Made by a program: the position numbers and the translations under genes. From Dendrophyllia cribrosa (Eukaryota > Cnidaria > Anthozoa > Scleractinia > Dendrophylliidae): a stretch of 64,000 nt of DNA. Under the pieces are notes generated by a model. It searched no databases. It saw only the letters and a program-made list of their open reading frames with translations, and was not told the DNA's origin. Where the stretch lies: NCBI GenBank assembly GCA_024195265.1, contig JAJLRJ010000004.1:3802159-3866158 (forward strand), read 5' to 3'. Numbering within the stretch: position 1 is the first letter of the stretch; each line of letters starts with the position of its first letter. Shown piece after piece: positions 54,407 through 64,000 of the stretch.

Positions 54407-56234
54407 GTCAGTTGCTCATGTAGTTATAACTCAGAGGTAATAAACATAGATAATTTGAAGTTAATTGTTTTTACATGTATTTGTGATCAGGCTATAAAAA
54501 AAACTGTCCACAGTTCTTAACATGAAAGCATTTGAACATCTCCACGTTTTCGAACAAACCGTGGTCGCGATGTTGCGTGACTTTGCCAGTTAAGTGTACT
54601 AGAATGACTTCCGGTTAGAGTTTAGTAAACATTGTTTAATAGTCTTTTAGTACTCGCTGAACAACCCCTTTAAGAATAAATTTGAAGAAAAAATTTTTTT
54701 TAAGGAGAATTAACATTTTATGAAGAAACTGCAATTAAAAAATGTAGTTGACTTAAAAGCCGCTTCATGGCGTTTGCCTCCCAACTCCGACTGTCGACTA
54801 TAAATAAGCGACCGATTTTATCGATTTCCTCTATATTTGAGATGTCTCAAAGCCGAAAATGATATAGATAACTGCTAAGATAAAACAAATAAACCATCTA
54901 AGAATAGATAAGGCATATTTCTCATGGTCGAATTCGGCAGTCTATCGTATTTCCTCAGAACGTATAGTTTTATAGTATTTACAATTTTGCTAATTTATGC
55001 AAATTTGACCACAGCGCGTCGCGAAGTTTTCGTTTTGTCAACACGAATCTGAATTGCCCAGATTTTTTATTTCATATTCTTTCAGTATAAGGGCCGAACT
55101 TTATCCTTGTATATATTTTGATTTGATATCGGACATACCAAGATGCAATGATTTCATGCCACTGAAGTTCCTCAATTTTTTCCTTTTCACAAAATGCATT
55201 AGATGGTATTTTTTAAAGAAACCGTGAAACTTTCTAAATCGCTGCAAAACTTTAAAACGGTCAATGGCTAGAAAGTAGATGATTTATACTAAAGAAAAAA
55301 CATATCCCCGTTTTCTAGCGTTACACCTTGTTTCAGCAGAAGCGTACTAAGTTGGTCAATTTAACTGCGATTTTTGTATAATTAATTAGGCAAAATCCGG
55401 CATTATCGTTTTCCCCCTTTTTCTCGAAAACTATAAATTTCTAGAAAGTTTCCATAATATTTTTGAACATAGCTCCCCAAAAGTAACTTCTTGGCAAATT
55501 ATCAGGATTTTTGATTTTGGGAGCCTGTCCAGTGATTCTCGATATTTACAGTCACGGGCTCTTAAGTCCTTCGCTCGCTTAGAAATTCTTTAAATCTCCG
55601 CTTCTTTGGTTATGAAATCCGTAATAAAAACAAACATCTCCCCGCATTGATAAAAACGTATGAAGTTCCTCGAAGCGAGATTTTATCCCTGAAAGCTCTT
55701 CTTTTTCCACTAAAGCGGCTTCTGAGTATCCCTTAATTAGTATCCCTGTCATGAGTAGCAAGCCGCGAAAAATTCAGGGAAATAACGACTTTAATTTAAA
55801 CGATTTTCTCCGCTTAGTAAACAGAGCAAAACAAAGTGTTTTCCCAGCTGACGTGACATTCGTCCGTGTAACCGCGCGAAAAACAAAACCTCACTTTGGT
55901 TTCAAAATTCCTAAGATCCCGGATGTTGCGTGACGTCGTACGCGCATGTTTTGCGACGTCATACGCGCCCGCGAGCTAGCCCTGCCCAACGCGGGCGGTG
56001 GGCCGCGGCACACGGACCGACGCGCCCGAGAAACATTCCGCTAGCCATGACCATGAAAAATGATGGGCATAGGTTATATGAGTATGGGGCTCCGCAGCGG
56101 GCCTTCGGCCCGCGAAAGCTCCGCTAATAGTAGTAGTGTTGTAAGTACAGTACTTGTAAGCAGTGTTGTTATTGATAGATAAACTTCAAGTTTAAAAAAA
56201 AAATTCTGACAATAAATTTTCGCTTCTTAGAAAA

Positions 56235-56480
56235 CTTAGGCCAAGTTAAAGAGACAAATTCACAGGCATTTCGCTGTGCTTTTGTGAAAAAATACATTAA
56301 CTACATACATGAAATTTCTCTTGGAACACCGGGATGAGTTATTCCTCAAAGGAAGAACAAACTTCAATCAGTTCTACAGCGATTTTTTCCAAGACATACG
56401 GGAAGAACTTGAAACACATTGCTGCAATCCATTTCCATCCTGGCCATCCTGACCATCCTGGACCACCAAAGATAATTAAC
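56235..56480 (-). mobile_element. TTAA-family MITE, partial inverted copy
   Basis: It follows a TTAA (AAGTTAAAGAGACAAATTC) and contains CCATTTCCATCCTGGCCATC (56430), the inverse of the block in copies 1 and 2. The other end may be displaced to about 56870-56905 (TTTTCAAAGTGATACTAAAA), split by a further insertion. Confidence 0.5.
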
Positions 56481-57978
56481 CCGTTCACTCCCCAGAGTCA
56501 ATAATGGAGACGCGTGTACGTGTAATATAGTTCTAACTTTTGAGTCTGTCGACGAAATCCTATGGTGTGACGATTTAAACGAAACCTCTTCGGCAGTACT
56601 TTTGCATGGTACCATTTGTTTTTCAATATTTTACAAAATGGAATTTGGATTTTTTTTCTTGAATTTTGATGTTTGGCACTCTTGGAAGTTAAAAGGCTAA
56701 TGCTGGTTTCCGTGCTTTTGTAAAGTATTTGTAAACAAAACTGTGCCATTATTTGTAAGTTTGCATTTAATAGAAATATGTTTTAATTACGCGAGCACAA
56801 GTAAAATTGGGCCAAATCGCTACTTTATTTAACTGTGAAAACAGCTCGCCTGTAAATGGCCTTTTTTCTGTTTTCAAAGTGATACTAAAAAAGGTGAGCG
56901 TGATTACCATTAAATGGATTAGTTACGCGGTTAGTTACACGGCGAACCTGATAAAAAGAATAAATAAATCGGCCGCCATCATGAAAAAGGTCTATACCTT
57001 TGAGCGTAAAGGGGTCGTTTATCCCAAGAGCGTCCGAATTGCAGATGTTAAAAGCCATGTTCGCTGTAATAGATGTTTGCAACAGTCAATTCAAGCTAAA
57101 AGAGAAATTTCATAAGAAAAACGGTAACATTGAACCAAAAGAAAGAACAACAATCCTATAATCAAAGTACAGTGACTGTAGAATTTAATTGCCTTCACTT
57201 TGCACTGCATGGTGTCTGAGTCGTGTTACATGCGTACGTGCTTTACCGCTTTACCTTATAGCTAGCCAGTTTTTATCGTTTTGTTAGCTAGTTTTGTTAG
57301 AAAAAGGAAAGAATTTACCATACTTTTCGATGGTATAATAAAGTTCATTTAAAATATTATGTGATTTTATTGTATTTTATTTTTCATCGAACACGCAAAA
57401 ATTGTTTTCATCAACACGCAAAAATTGTTCTTAACATATTCTTAAAATTTCGCCAAGTTCAACCCCAATATTCTTATAAAAAGATTCTTATAAAAAAAAG
57501 AGTGTACAAAAAAAGAAGAATTATATTTTCATGTTGTATTACGTGATCAGACACATGATCGTGGTGTTTAATTTTAATTAAAATCGGGCTGGCAGATGGT
57601 TCTGTAGTTTTGGCGGGTTTCGATTTATAAAGTATCAGCTACCATTGAAACTGTCATTTATAATTTTGATATCAAAATGTCAACAATTGGCTAAAATTGC
57701 TGCCGTAAATCTGTTGTAACCTAATATGCGATGCTTCCCAACTGTTGTCTTCTTCAAGTGTTAATCACGACGGACAAACTACTATGCCATATGAAAGAAA
57801 TAAAATGTAAAGCAAAAAGGAGTAACAAATGAACTCAAAAAAAGTAACTTTCCTAAAAATGAAACTATGCAGCGTCATATTCATCAAGAAATTTAAAAAT
57901 GGATGTTTTCGTTTGAAAACAAAGGTTTTGTTTGAATAGATTGTACAGATACTCTGCACCAAATACAACACCTTAATC
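56481..57978. other. Intergenic, repeat debris
   Basis: Apart from the displaced MITE end near 56870 no gene or family is recognised; the short open frames have no signature. Confidence 0.45.
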
Positions 57979-58043
57979 TATAAAACACAAAATGACTTCG
58001 CCATTGGAAATTTTTCCTTCAAGATGAATTTCTGGATCGGACT
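57979..58043 (+). pseudogene. Relic E: TATA box plus first ~20 nt of a protease signal-peptide exon
   Basis: TATAAAA (57979-57985), then CATTGGAAAT and TTCAAGATGAATTTCTGGAT: the same sequence that precedes and begins gene D exon 1 (CATTGGAAATCATTGATTCAAGATGAACTTCTGGATCGG in two overlapping pieces). The start codon would be 58024-58026 and the frame MNFWIG is readable. At 58041 the signal-peptide sequence gives way to (ACTC)n. No exons 2-8 are found downstream. Confidence 0.75.
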
Positions 58044-58163
58044 CACTCACTCACTCACTCAGTCACTCACTCACTCACTCACTCACTCACTCACTCACTC
58101 ACTCACTCACTCACTCACTCACTCACTCACTCACTCACTCACTCACTCACTCACTCACTCACT
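58041..58163. repeat. (ACTC)n microsatellite
   Basis: About 30 ACTC repeats with one AGTC variant. It begins exactly inside the relic exon. Confidence 0.95.
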
Positions 58164-59529
58164 GTTGTGACAACTCTAACAAATTTAATATATGCACGTT
58201 TTTACTATCAAATGCGAAAGGATCTTGAAAAACAATCAAGGACATTTTGTGCTAGTGGTTTATGCACACTCTTACTGCCCGCGCAATTCCTGCCGGAAGG
58301 AAGACTGGCTTTAGCACACACTTCGATTAGTGTTGTAGAGCGCGCAGAAATATCATTAAATTGGCATCGTATCTTCATTGCTTTTATTGTTTATTGCAAG
58401 TTGCAGTTATGTTGGTTACAAAATAAACGAGACGCTTAGCAAATGGTAGAGAAAAAAGGAACAAAATAGTAGCCTGGTAAAGATGTTTTAATTTTGATAT
58501 TCTTTATTTGTTTTAAAATGAATTGTTACACTTACAGTTTTTCTTTCTTTATTATTATTTTAACTTTGATACCAATTATGGTTACTGGATATGTGATGTA
58601 TCTTTTTGTTATCATTTTTTTTTTTTTGCTACCTTCAACAATAACACAATTTGTTTTACTGTACTAGGTTTACATTTATTTAGTTATTGGTACGTTTTTC
58701 TTGAGACGGTGAACGTTTTGGTCGTTTTCGGTGCTATGCTTGTGTCAACTTATCCTAACATAAAATAAAATATAAAACAATTATATAATAAAAGAATCAA
58801 TATAAAAACAGCGGAAGTTGTCTGTAAAAATGCCTCACCCACCCACCCACCCACTACCCACCCACTACCCTCACCACCCTTATCTGGCAAAGACATAAGG
58901 ATTTGAAAAAAAAAAACAATTCACTCCATCCCCTCCACCCCCCAAAAGGACGCGAGGACGATGGCTTCTTGCGTATGTACTTGTACTATTGCTAATGCGT
59001 GTACCGTACTTGTAAACTACAATAGTCTTTCGTCCACGCAAATAACATGATCCAGAAAAGAATGCCCTACTGAAATTTACCAAAATTGACCATGGCTAGT
59101 GTAAATGAAAAGCGAAAAGAGGAGGAAAAGGGAAATAGCCTATGAATAAATTTTTGGTCAGACCTCAAGCTCATCCAGACAACACGTTTTTATTTACAGC
59201 GATTTTTTATTATATTACTATTACTTCAGCTAGTCGCGATCAAATGTGGTACTTTCCCATTTACAAGGATAAATTACCTCGATTCCTTAACTTACCTGAG
59301 GCACAGTTGTTAACGTTGCACGATTTCTTGCATTCGGTTTGAACATAGGGGTTACTGCAGTAGCCACTTGAATGATAGAAAGGACAAATATTGGGCCATT
59401 TGTCCTTGCACGATGCTAAAACAAAAGCAATATAATGATATTAGACTAAACAGCTAAGAAGTTGAACATGATAGCGAGAATTATCAATTTCGAAGGCTGA
59501 AGCAGACAACACAAACAGAGGCTTTTACA
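58164..59529. other. Intergenic, nothing recognised
   Basis: Includes a C-rich CCCACCCA run (58840-58875). No gene signature. Confidence 0.5.
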
Positions 59530-59716
59530 ATTCTCTCTATCATGGGCATAGGGAAACCACTCGTTTATTTAGAATGATCATAGAATAAAGTTACAAATGG
59601 ACTTACATGATGTTGTGTTTCAATCCAAATGTGCTGTTGCTTTTGTGCTGTTGAATAACTGAAATCAGCTTATGCCGGGAGCAGCCACAACGGTCCGATC
59701 AAATCCGTTGAAACTA
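59530..59716 (+). repeat. Left arm of a ~190-bp inverted repeat pair
   Basis: Shares GCTGTTGAATAACTGAAATC and CACAACGGTCCGATCAAATC with the inverse of 63047-63235. The right arm has extra short segments. The pair encloses the hairpin-ended copy 3 and the TIR element at 61837, and may be the ends of an older, larger element. Confidence 0.7.
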
Positions 59717-59926
59717 CAGAGGTTGTATCGATATATCAGTGACTGAACTTGAGTGGACCGGGTCACCCACGCAATGCGCGAGGTGCATGAAAGCTCCAGG
59801 GAGCCTTCAAAGGTCATATTACGAGAGTCTGTTAACATTAGCGAATCAGATCTAGAGCGTTCTGTTGGCACAGATTTAGGACCCTGTGATAACACAAAAA
59901 ATCTTTGAGATAATGCTTGCATTTGA

Positions 59927-61152
59927 TAGCGGAGCACTCGCCGGGCCGAAGGCCCGGCTGCGCAGCCCCATACTCATAGAACCCATGCCCGTCATTTTTC
60001 ATGGTCATAGCTAGCGGAATGTTTCGCGGGCGCGTTGTGTGCCCGCCGACGCCCGCCGTACGCCCGCCGTACGCTTTGGGCTAGCTCGCGGGCGCGTATG
60101 ACTTCGCAAAACATGCGCGTACGACGTCATCAACATCCGGGATCTTTGAGGCTTTGTTTTTCGCGCGGCTACACAGCCGTCAGCTGGGTAAACATGTTTT
60201 AAAAAGTTTGGATCTTTCCATGGTCAGTGTTTAGCGGACAAGTAAAGTCGTTATTTCCCTGCATTTTTTCGCGGTTTGCTACTCAAGACAGGGATACTAA
60301 TTAAGGGATACTCAGAAGCCGCTTTAGTAGAAAAAGAAGAGCTTTCTGGGATAAAATCTTGCTTCGAGGAACTTCATATGTTTTTCAATGCGGGGAGATA
60401 TGTTTGTTTTTTTACGGATTTCAGAACCAAAGGAGCGGAGATTTAGAGAACTAACAAGCAAGCGAGGGACTCAAAGGTAAACTGAACAGATTACATTTTT
60501 CGATGGGAATTTATGTTGATATCAATCTGTGATTGACTTTTTCTTTGTGTTCTTGTGTAGTTTTGGAGAATTATTTTAATTAAAACGAGCTTAACTTCAG
60601 TTGTATCGATTTCTTGAATTTCATCGAAGGCAACTTGATGCGCTATATTAAAATGGTACGCGTTTTGCTTTTAAACATAAACTAATGGAGATTTGAATCA
60701 AATTTGTCGAAAGAAGATTGTGTTGTCCATTTTTATGTGTTTGTTCATTCATTACATAGATTGAAAAGCGATTTTATGGAAACAAAACAAGACTTAGACT
60801 TCACTCGCGTCGCCTTATGCAAATATTTTTGTGTATTTTTGCAATTTTGATTTCCAAATCAGTTTCTCGAGCAATTTTTGGCAAACAACAACTGTATTTT
60901 ATTCGGAAAGTAGTCGCACTAGTTATTCTAGACAGAGAAAAGTTGTTTTTGTGAACTTTTGTACGGTCTAAATGTACTGTGCAGACTGTCGGGTAATAAG
61001 CCTTAAGCTTAAGTCTTACTGTTTTTGAGAATTGCTAAAACTGAAAAATAGCCCGGTCGTCAATTTTAATTCTTGTGCTTCCGACCTTTCACCTTAGCTA
61101 AGTTTCACCTTAGTTAAGCTTGTTCAAAGTGCTACGCTGTTAAGCTCAGCCT
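59927..61152 (-). mobile_element. Hairpin-ended repeat, copy 3 (uninterrupted, 1226 bp)
   Basis: In minus orientation it runs from GGCTGAGCTTAACAGCG to a perfect 8-bp-stem hairpin (GCCGGGCCTTCGGCCCGGC) and the terminal GCTCCGCTA. It is uninterrupted, so it serves as the reference for copies 1 and 2. Confidence 0.7.
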
Positions 61153-61836
61153 ATCTATATATATTAGATTTGGAACGCGACAGGAAAGACAAGATATTTA
61201 ATTAAAATTCCACTTACATTTTTACTCCCGAAGGTGTATTTGTGGTCACATTTAAAAAACAATGGCAAACTCTAACTTGGATATTCTGTTATAGACGATT
61301 TAAAATTGAATATTTAAACGCAGAGCGCGCACCAAGAAGGAAAAAGAAACCGGCCGCGAAAGGAAATGAATTACACGCGAGACAACCAGGAACTTAGCGC
61401 GACAACTGCGTAGCATGTATTTAGCGCGTGGAAAACGTCACTTAAACAAAAGATATTGATTGATAAACACTACGCCACAACGTGTATGGCAACTTCCGGT
61501 CCACTCAAGTGAAGTCATTGATGCTACGATAAAGGAGCTAAATATTTCTGTTTATTTCACTAATGAATAACGAGGTATCCACGGAAAATAAACGGTCTGA
61601 CATCAACTTCAACCTTTCAGATACTACTCAGTGTGGTTTCTGGGCTTAATTCCGACGGTTAAGAGGCGGAACAGCTTCCGAAGAAATTTGTCCTCAAATG
61701 AGTTTCGTCCCTTGTCAATTTTCTCTTCTCCCTATCTCAAGACGCCGAAATACGAAACCATGCCGCATGACGGCTGACAAGTTAAAATTTAATAACAGAC
61801 GGCAAAATGCGAGACCATTCAAAAACTAACAGACAC

Positions 61837-63017
61837 AAAGGAGGATATTACCATCTTCCCGTCATGCAATGCAAGCAAACTATATTATCAAACGGCGGCG
61901 ACCCGCAAGCAGCTCATTTTACACAGACACCATTGAGTTTGGAGGTCAGTTGGTCGTAGCAGAAACCTTTCAAAAGAAATCTATTCTATTTAACCTATTA
62001 ATTCTATTCACCTTGACAGAATATTTTCCATTTCGGGTTATGTTTACAGTTTGCTTTAAGGCCGCTTTACTTCCCAGACGGGACGAATCCCTCGATATTA
62101 AAGCGTCGCGTGGAACACACTTGAAATCTTTTCACAGATTCATGGAATCAATAAACCGTCTCTCCATTTCAAAACAATACCGGCTTATATTCGAAGAACT
62201 ATCCGTATATTTGCTTGCTTTGACTTACTGAACCTAACACTGGTGAACAGAGCCGGTGACTAATTCCCTCTAACCACTGCTAAACAAAACTGAAAATATA
62301 AAACAACAGCTACTCACTCAGCACGCGACTGTCCTGCTGTGTTTGTTTACGGTTAAGTTATTTTTAGTTCAAAATCGATCTTCGCTTTTCTCGCTTTTTT
62401 CTGACTTTTCTATGGTACGAGCACTAATTATTCAGGTTCATTTCATTTTATATTTTGCTGTGACCAAAATAAAATTCGAATCGGTCCACAAATGCCAATA
62501 GATCTTCTCACAAACGACGCGCCACTTGGAGCTTGCCGGATGTAGTAACTTTCAATTCAACGCCGATAAAAACAAACAGCCGCCGAAATAGGTCACTTTC
62601 AACTTCAAAACTTTGGATGAAATCGTGGAGTCAATTGGAGTCAATTAGGTTTTTGAGGAAGTTTGTGCCTTAAATGACTGGAATTGGGTATTATTTGGCT
62701 TTTGACTCGCCTTTTTTATCGATCCAGCCAATTTAAAATATGCATTACCGATGACTACAAACAGACATGGACGACAACAGTCAAACTACACCACTATAAT
62801 TTTTTTCAACGGGTCCACTCCACTTTAAGAAAAACATTTCCTGGCACATTATTAATAGAGGAATAAGGTACGTATTGTTTTTATTTCCAACCTTTACATT
62901 AAAGCGAGGAAATCCATGTACAACTTTGTCTAAAATACTGCGTTCTTCGGTTCCACCGGAAGTCATTTACCCGAATTTTACCCAAAGCACGCCGGGAAGA
63001 TGGTAATATCCTCCTTT
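61837..63017. mobile_element. TIR element with 9-bp TSD AACAGACAC
   Basis: AACAGACAC flanks at 61828-61836 and 63018-63026. The TIR AAAGGAGGATATTACCATCT continues for 25 perfect bases at both ends. The length is 1181 bp. A 120-codon frame (61869-62231) has no recognisable family and is probably fortuitous. A 9-bp duplication fits Mutator-like elements, as for the element at 1223, but the termini differ. Confidence 0.85.
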
Positions 63018-63046
63018 AACAGACACGATCGTTTCGAAATCGTATC

Positions 63047-63235
63047 AACGGATTTGATCGGACCGTTGTGGCTGCTATAAATCCCGGCATAAGCTGATTT
63101 CAGTTATTCAACACTGGTCATTCAACAGCACAAAAGCAACAGCACATTAGGACTAAAACACAACATCACGTAAATCCATTATATTTGTAACTTTATTCTA
63201 TGATCATTCTAAATAAACGCGTGGGTTCCCTATGT
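63047..63235 (-). repeat. Right arm of the ~190-bp inverted repeat pair
   Basis: Inverse of 59530-59716, with an extra segment near 63110 and CTATAAATCCCGG near 63076. Confidence 0.7.
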
Positions 63236-63974
63236 CATGGGAAAACCGAATCCAGTTAAGCATTTAAAGCACTAACTCGTCATTTCAGGTTAATCGTTGC
63301 AGCCTTTTTTAGCATTTCCTTTCGAAGAAAAGGAAAATCTTGAAATCTTGTTATTTCGTTCCCGCTGCCGCTAATTAAGTTGGCGGCTCGTGGCACGCTT
63401 GCGTCACATCCGCATGCATAAATCCCACTGTCTATATATATGACGTCACAATGCCAGCGTCCAGCGTGAATTAGCTGTGTACTCCCAGCCAATGAGAAAA
63501 GATACGGTGAGCAAACTATCATAATTATAACGTTTAGATTCACCTTTATATGCCTTTTTTTTAAATGAGTGGCTAGACAAAGTTGACAATGTTGCATTAT
63601 GGTTCTGTTTTATTGACTCATGGGGCACGTTTTTCGGGATTCTCGTTATTTTTTCGGTTCACCGCAATATGGTAACATCAGAATGTATAGAATGGTGGTG
63701 TTGTTATTAACCCGCAAACCAAGTAGACTTGGTTTGGCAACTTATACTTTTATTGCTTAGCCTGCTACAAAATTTGAATCTTTAATGTAACATTGAACAC
63801 ACAAAAAAACTTTCCTGCTTTACAAGTTATAGGGACTTTCGAGAAACGGACTCCTCAGATAGAAATTCTCTTGGAAATTTGTCATATTCCGCGTACGTAT
63901 CATCAATAGTAAGAAGCCGTTATGTAATATGTGAATTAGAAAGTTACTGTTATTAATTATCAAACAATACTTAC
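63236..63974. other. Intergenic, nothing recognised
   Basis: No gene or repeat boundary is identified. Confidence 0.45.
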
Positions 63975-63992
63975 AGACAACGCCTTGTCCTC
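63975..63992 (-). CDS. Possible micro-exon of a minus-strand gene
   Basis: On the minus strand CTTTTCAG is followed by 18 bases and then GTAAGTATTG, strong acceptor and donor consensus sequences. If real it would belong to a gene lying to the right, beyond the window. The size is unusual and the evidence is only the splice sites. Confidence 0.25.
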
Positions 63993-64000
63993 CTGAAAAG

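Larger units (their letters stand above)
50488..55561. mobile_element. 5.1-kb foldback element with TTAA target
   Basis: TTAA lies at 50484-50487 and 55562-55565. The left arm (from 50490) and right arm (to about 55560) are inverted copies: GCCCGTGACTGTAAATATCG at each end, then matching blocks around 50880 and 55110, 51480 and 54560, 51920 and 53430, and 52780 and 53340. The arms differ by their own insertions (left about 51980-52760; right 53600-53960 and 54098-54406). No convincing coding frame is present. TTAA again suggests piggyBac- or Kolobok-type mobilisation. Confidence 0.8.
48534..56126 (+). mobile_element. Hairpin-ended repeat, copy 2, interrupted by two nested insertions
   Basis: It has the same ends as copies 1 and 3 (GGCTGAGCCTAACAGCG; GGGCCTTCGGCCC hairpin then GCTCCGCTA). 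The span is 7593 bp, but removing the insertion 49078-50360 with its 7-bp duplication and the insertion 50488-55561 with its TTAA leaves 1225 bp, against 1226 bp for copy 3. Confidence 0.75.

Noticed and set aside
50488..55561. Assembly palindrome artefact
   Set aside because: The arms differ by many substitutions and by separate insertions with their own target duplications, and TTAA flanks the whole, so it is biological.
61869..62231. 120-codon frame inside the TIR element at 61837
   Set aside because: No transposase or other motifs and a composition like random sequence. Kept only as a note in the element entry.

Overview
This is a eukaryotic, AT-rich, repeat-dense window. It is best explained as genomic DNA of an anthozoan cnidarian, probably a stony coral. 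The reasons are a family of secreted chymotrypsin-fold proteases carrying C-terminal ShK domains, GT-AG introns, a DIRS-type tyrosine-recombinase retroelement, a RecQ-like helicase fossil and many small TIR elements. The species assignment is inference.

The backbone is a same-strand tandem array of trypsin/chymotrypsin-ShK genes. Gene A (8199-15708, 10 exons) is complete: signal peptide, protease, poly-Gly linker, ShK, poly-Gly linker, ShK. Gene B (18906-20529) is only exons 1-2. Gene C (24431-31984) has all eight expected exons but carries nonsense and frameshift lesions, so it is a pseudogene. Gene D (33278-47228, 8 exons) is complete with one ShK. A fifth relic at 58024 is the first ~20 nt of a signal-peptide exon that runs straight into an (ACTC)n array. 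B and C lie in a ~5.1-5.5 kb tandem segmental duplication (15927-21052 and 21463-26554). Every linker and ShK exon is phase 1-1, so linker+ShK behaves as a duplicable cassette.

The left end (2-5605) is a decayed DIRS-like retroelement (RT, RNase H, tyrosine recombinase) split by a 3.4 kb TIR transposon with a 9-bp target duplication. From 5606 to 8198 lie its 3' flank, a TTAA-flanked MITE, an orphan copy of the protease promoter and the promoter of gene A.

The introns are full of insertions. Gene D intron 2 holds a 4.1 kb TTAA-flanked element and a hairpin-ended repeat. Its intron 3 has a 175-nt perfect-looking hairpin, its intron 4 a tandem duplication with a variable heptamer, and its intron 6 a Tc1/pogo-like element. 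Gene C intron 6 holds a RecQ-helicase pseudogene that is itself split by a MITE.

Right of gene D (47.3-64 kb) there is no convincing gene. The region is a transposon nest: one ~1.2 kb hairpin-ended element (48534-56126) swallowed a 1.3 kb TIR element and a 5.1 kb foldback element, which in turn carries smaller MITEs. Subtracting the two insertions leaves 1225 bp, matching an uninterrupted inverted copy at 59927-61152 (1226 bp). A further TIR element with a 9-bp duplication lies at 61837-63017.
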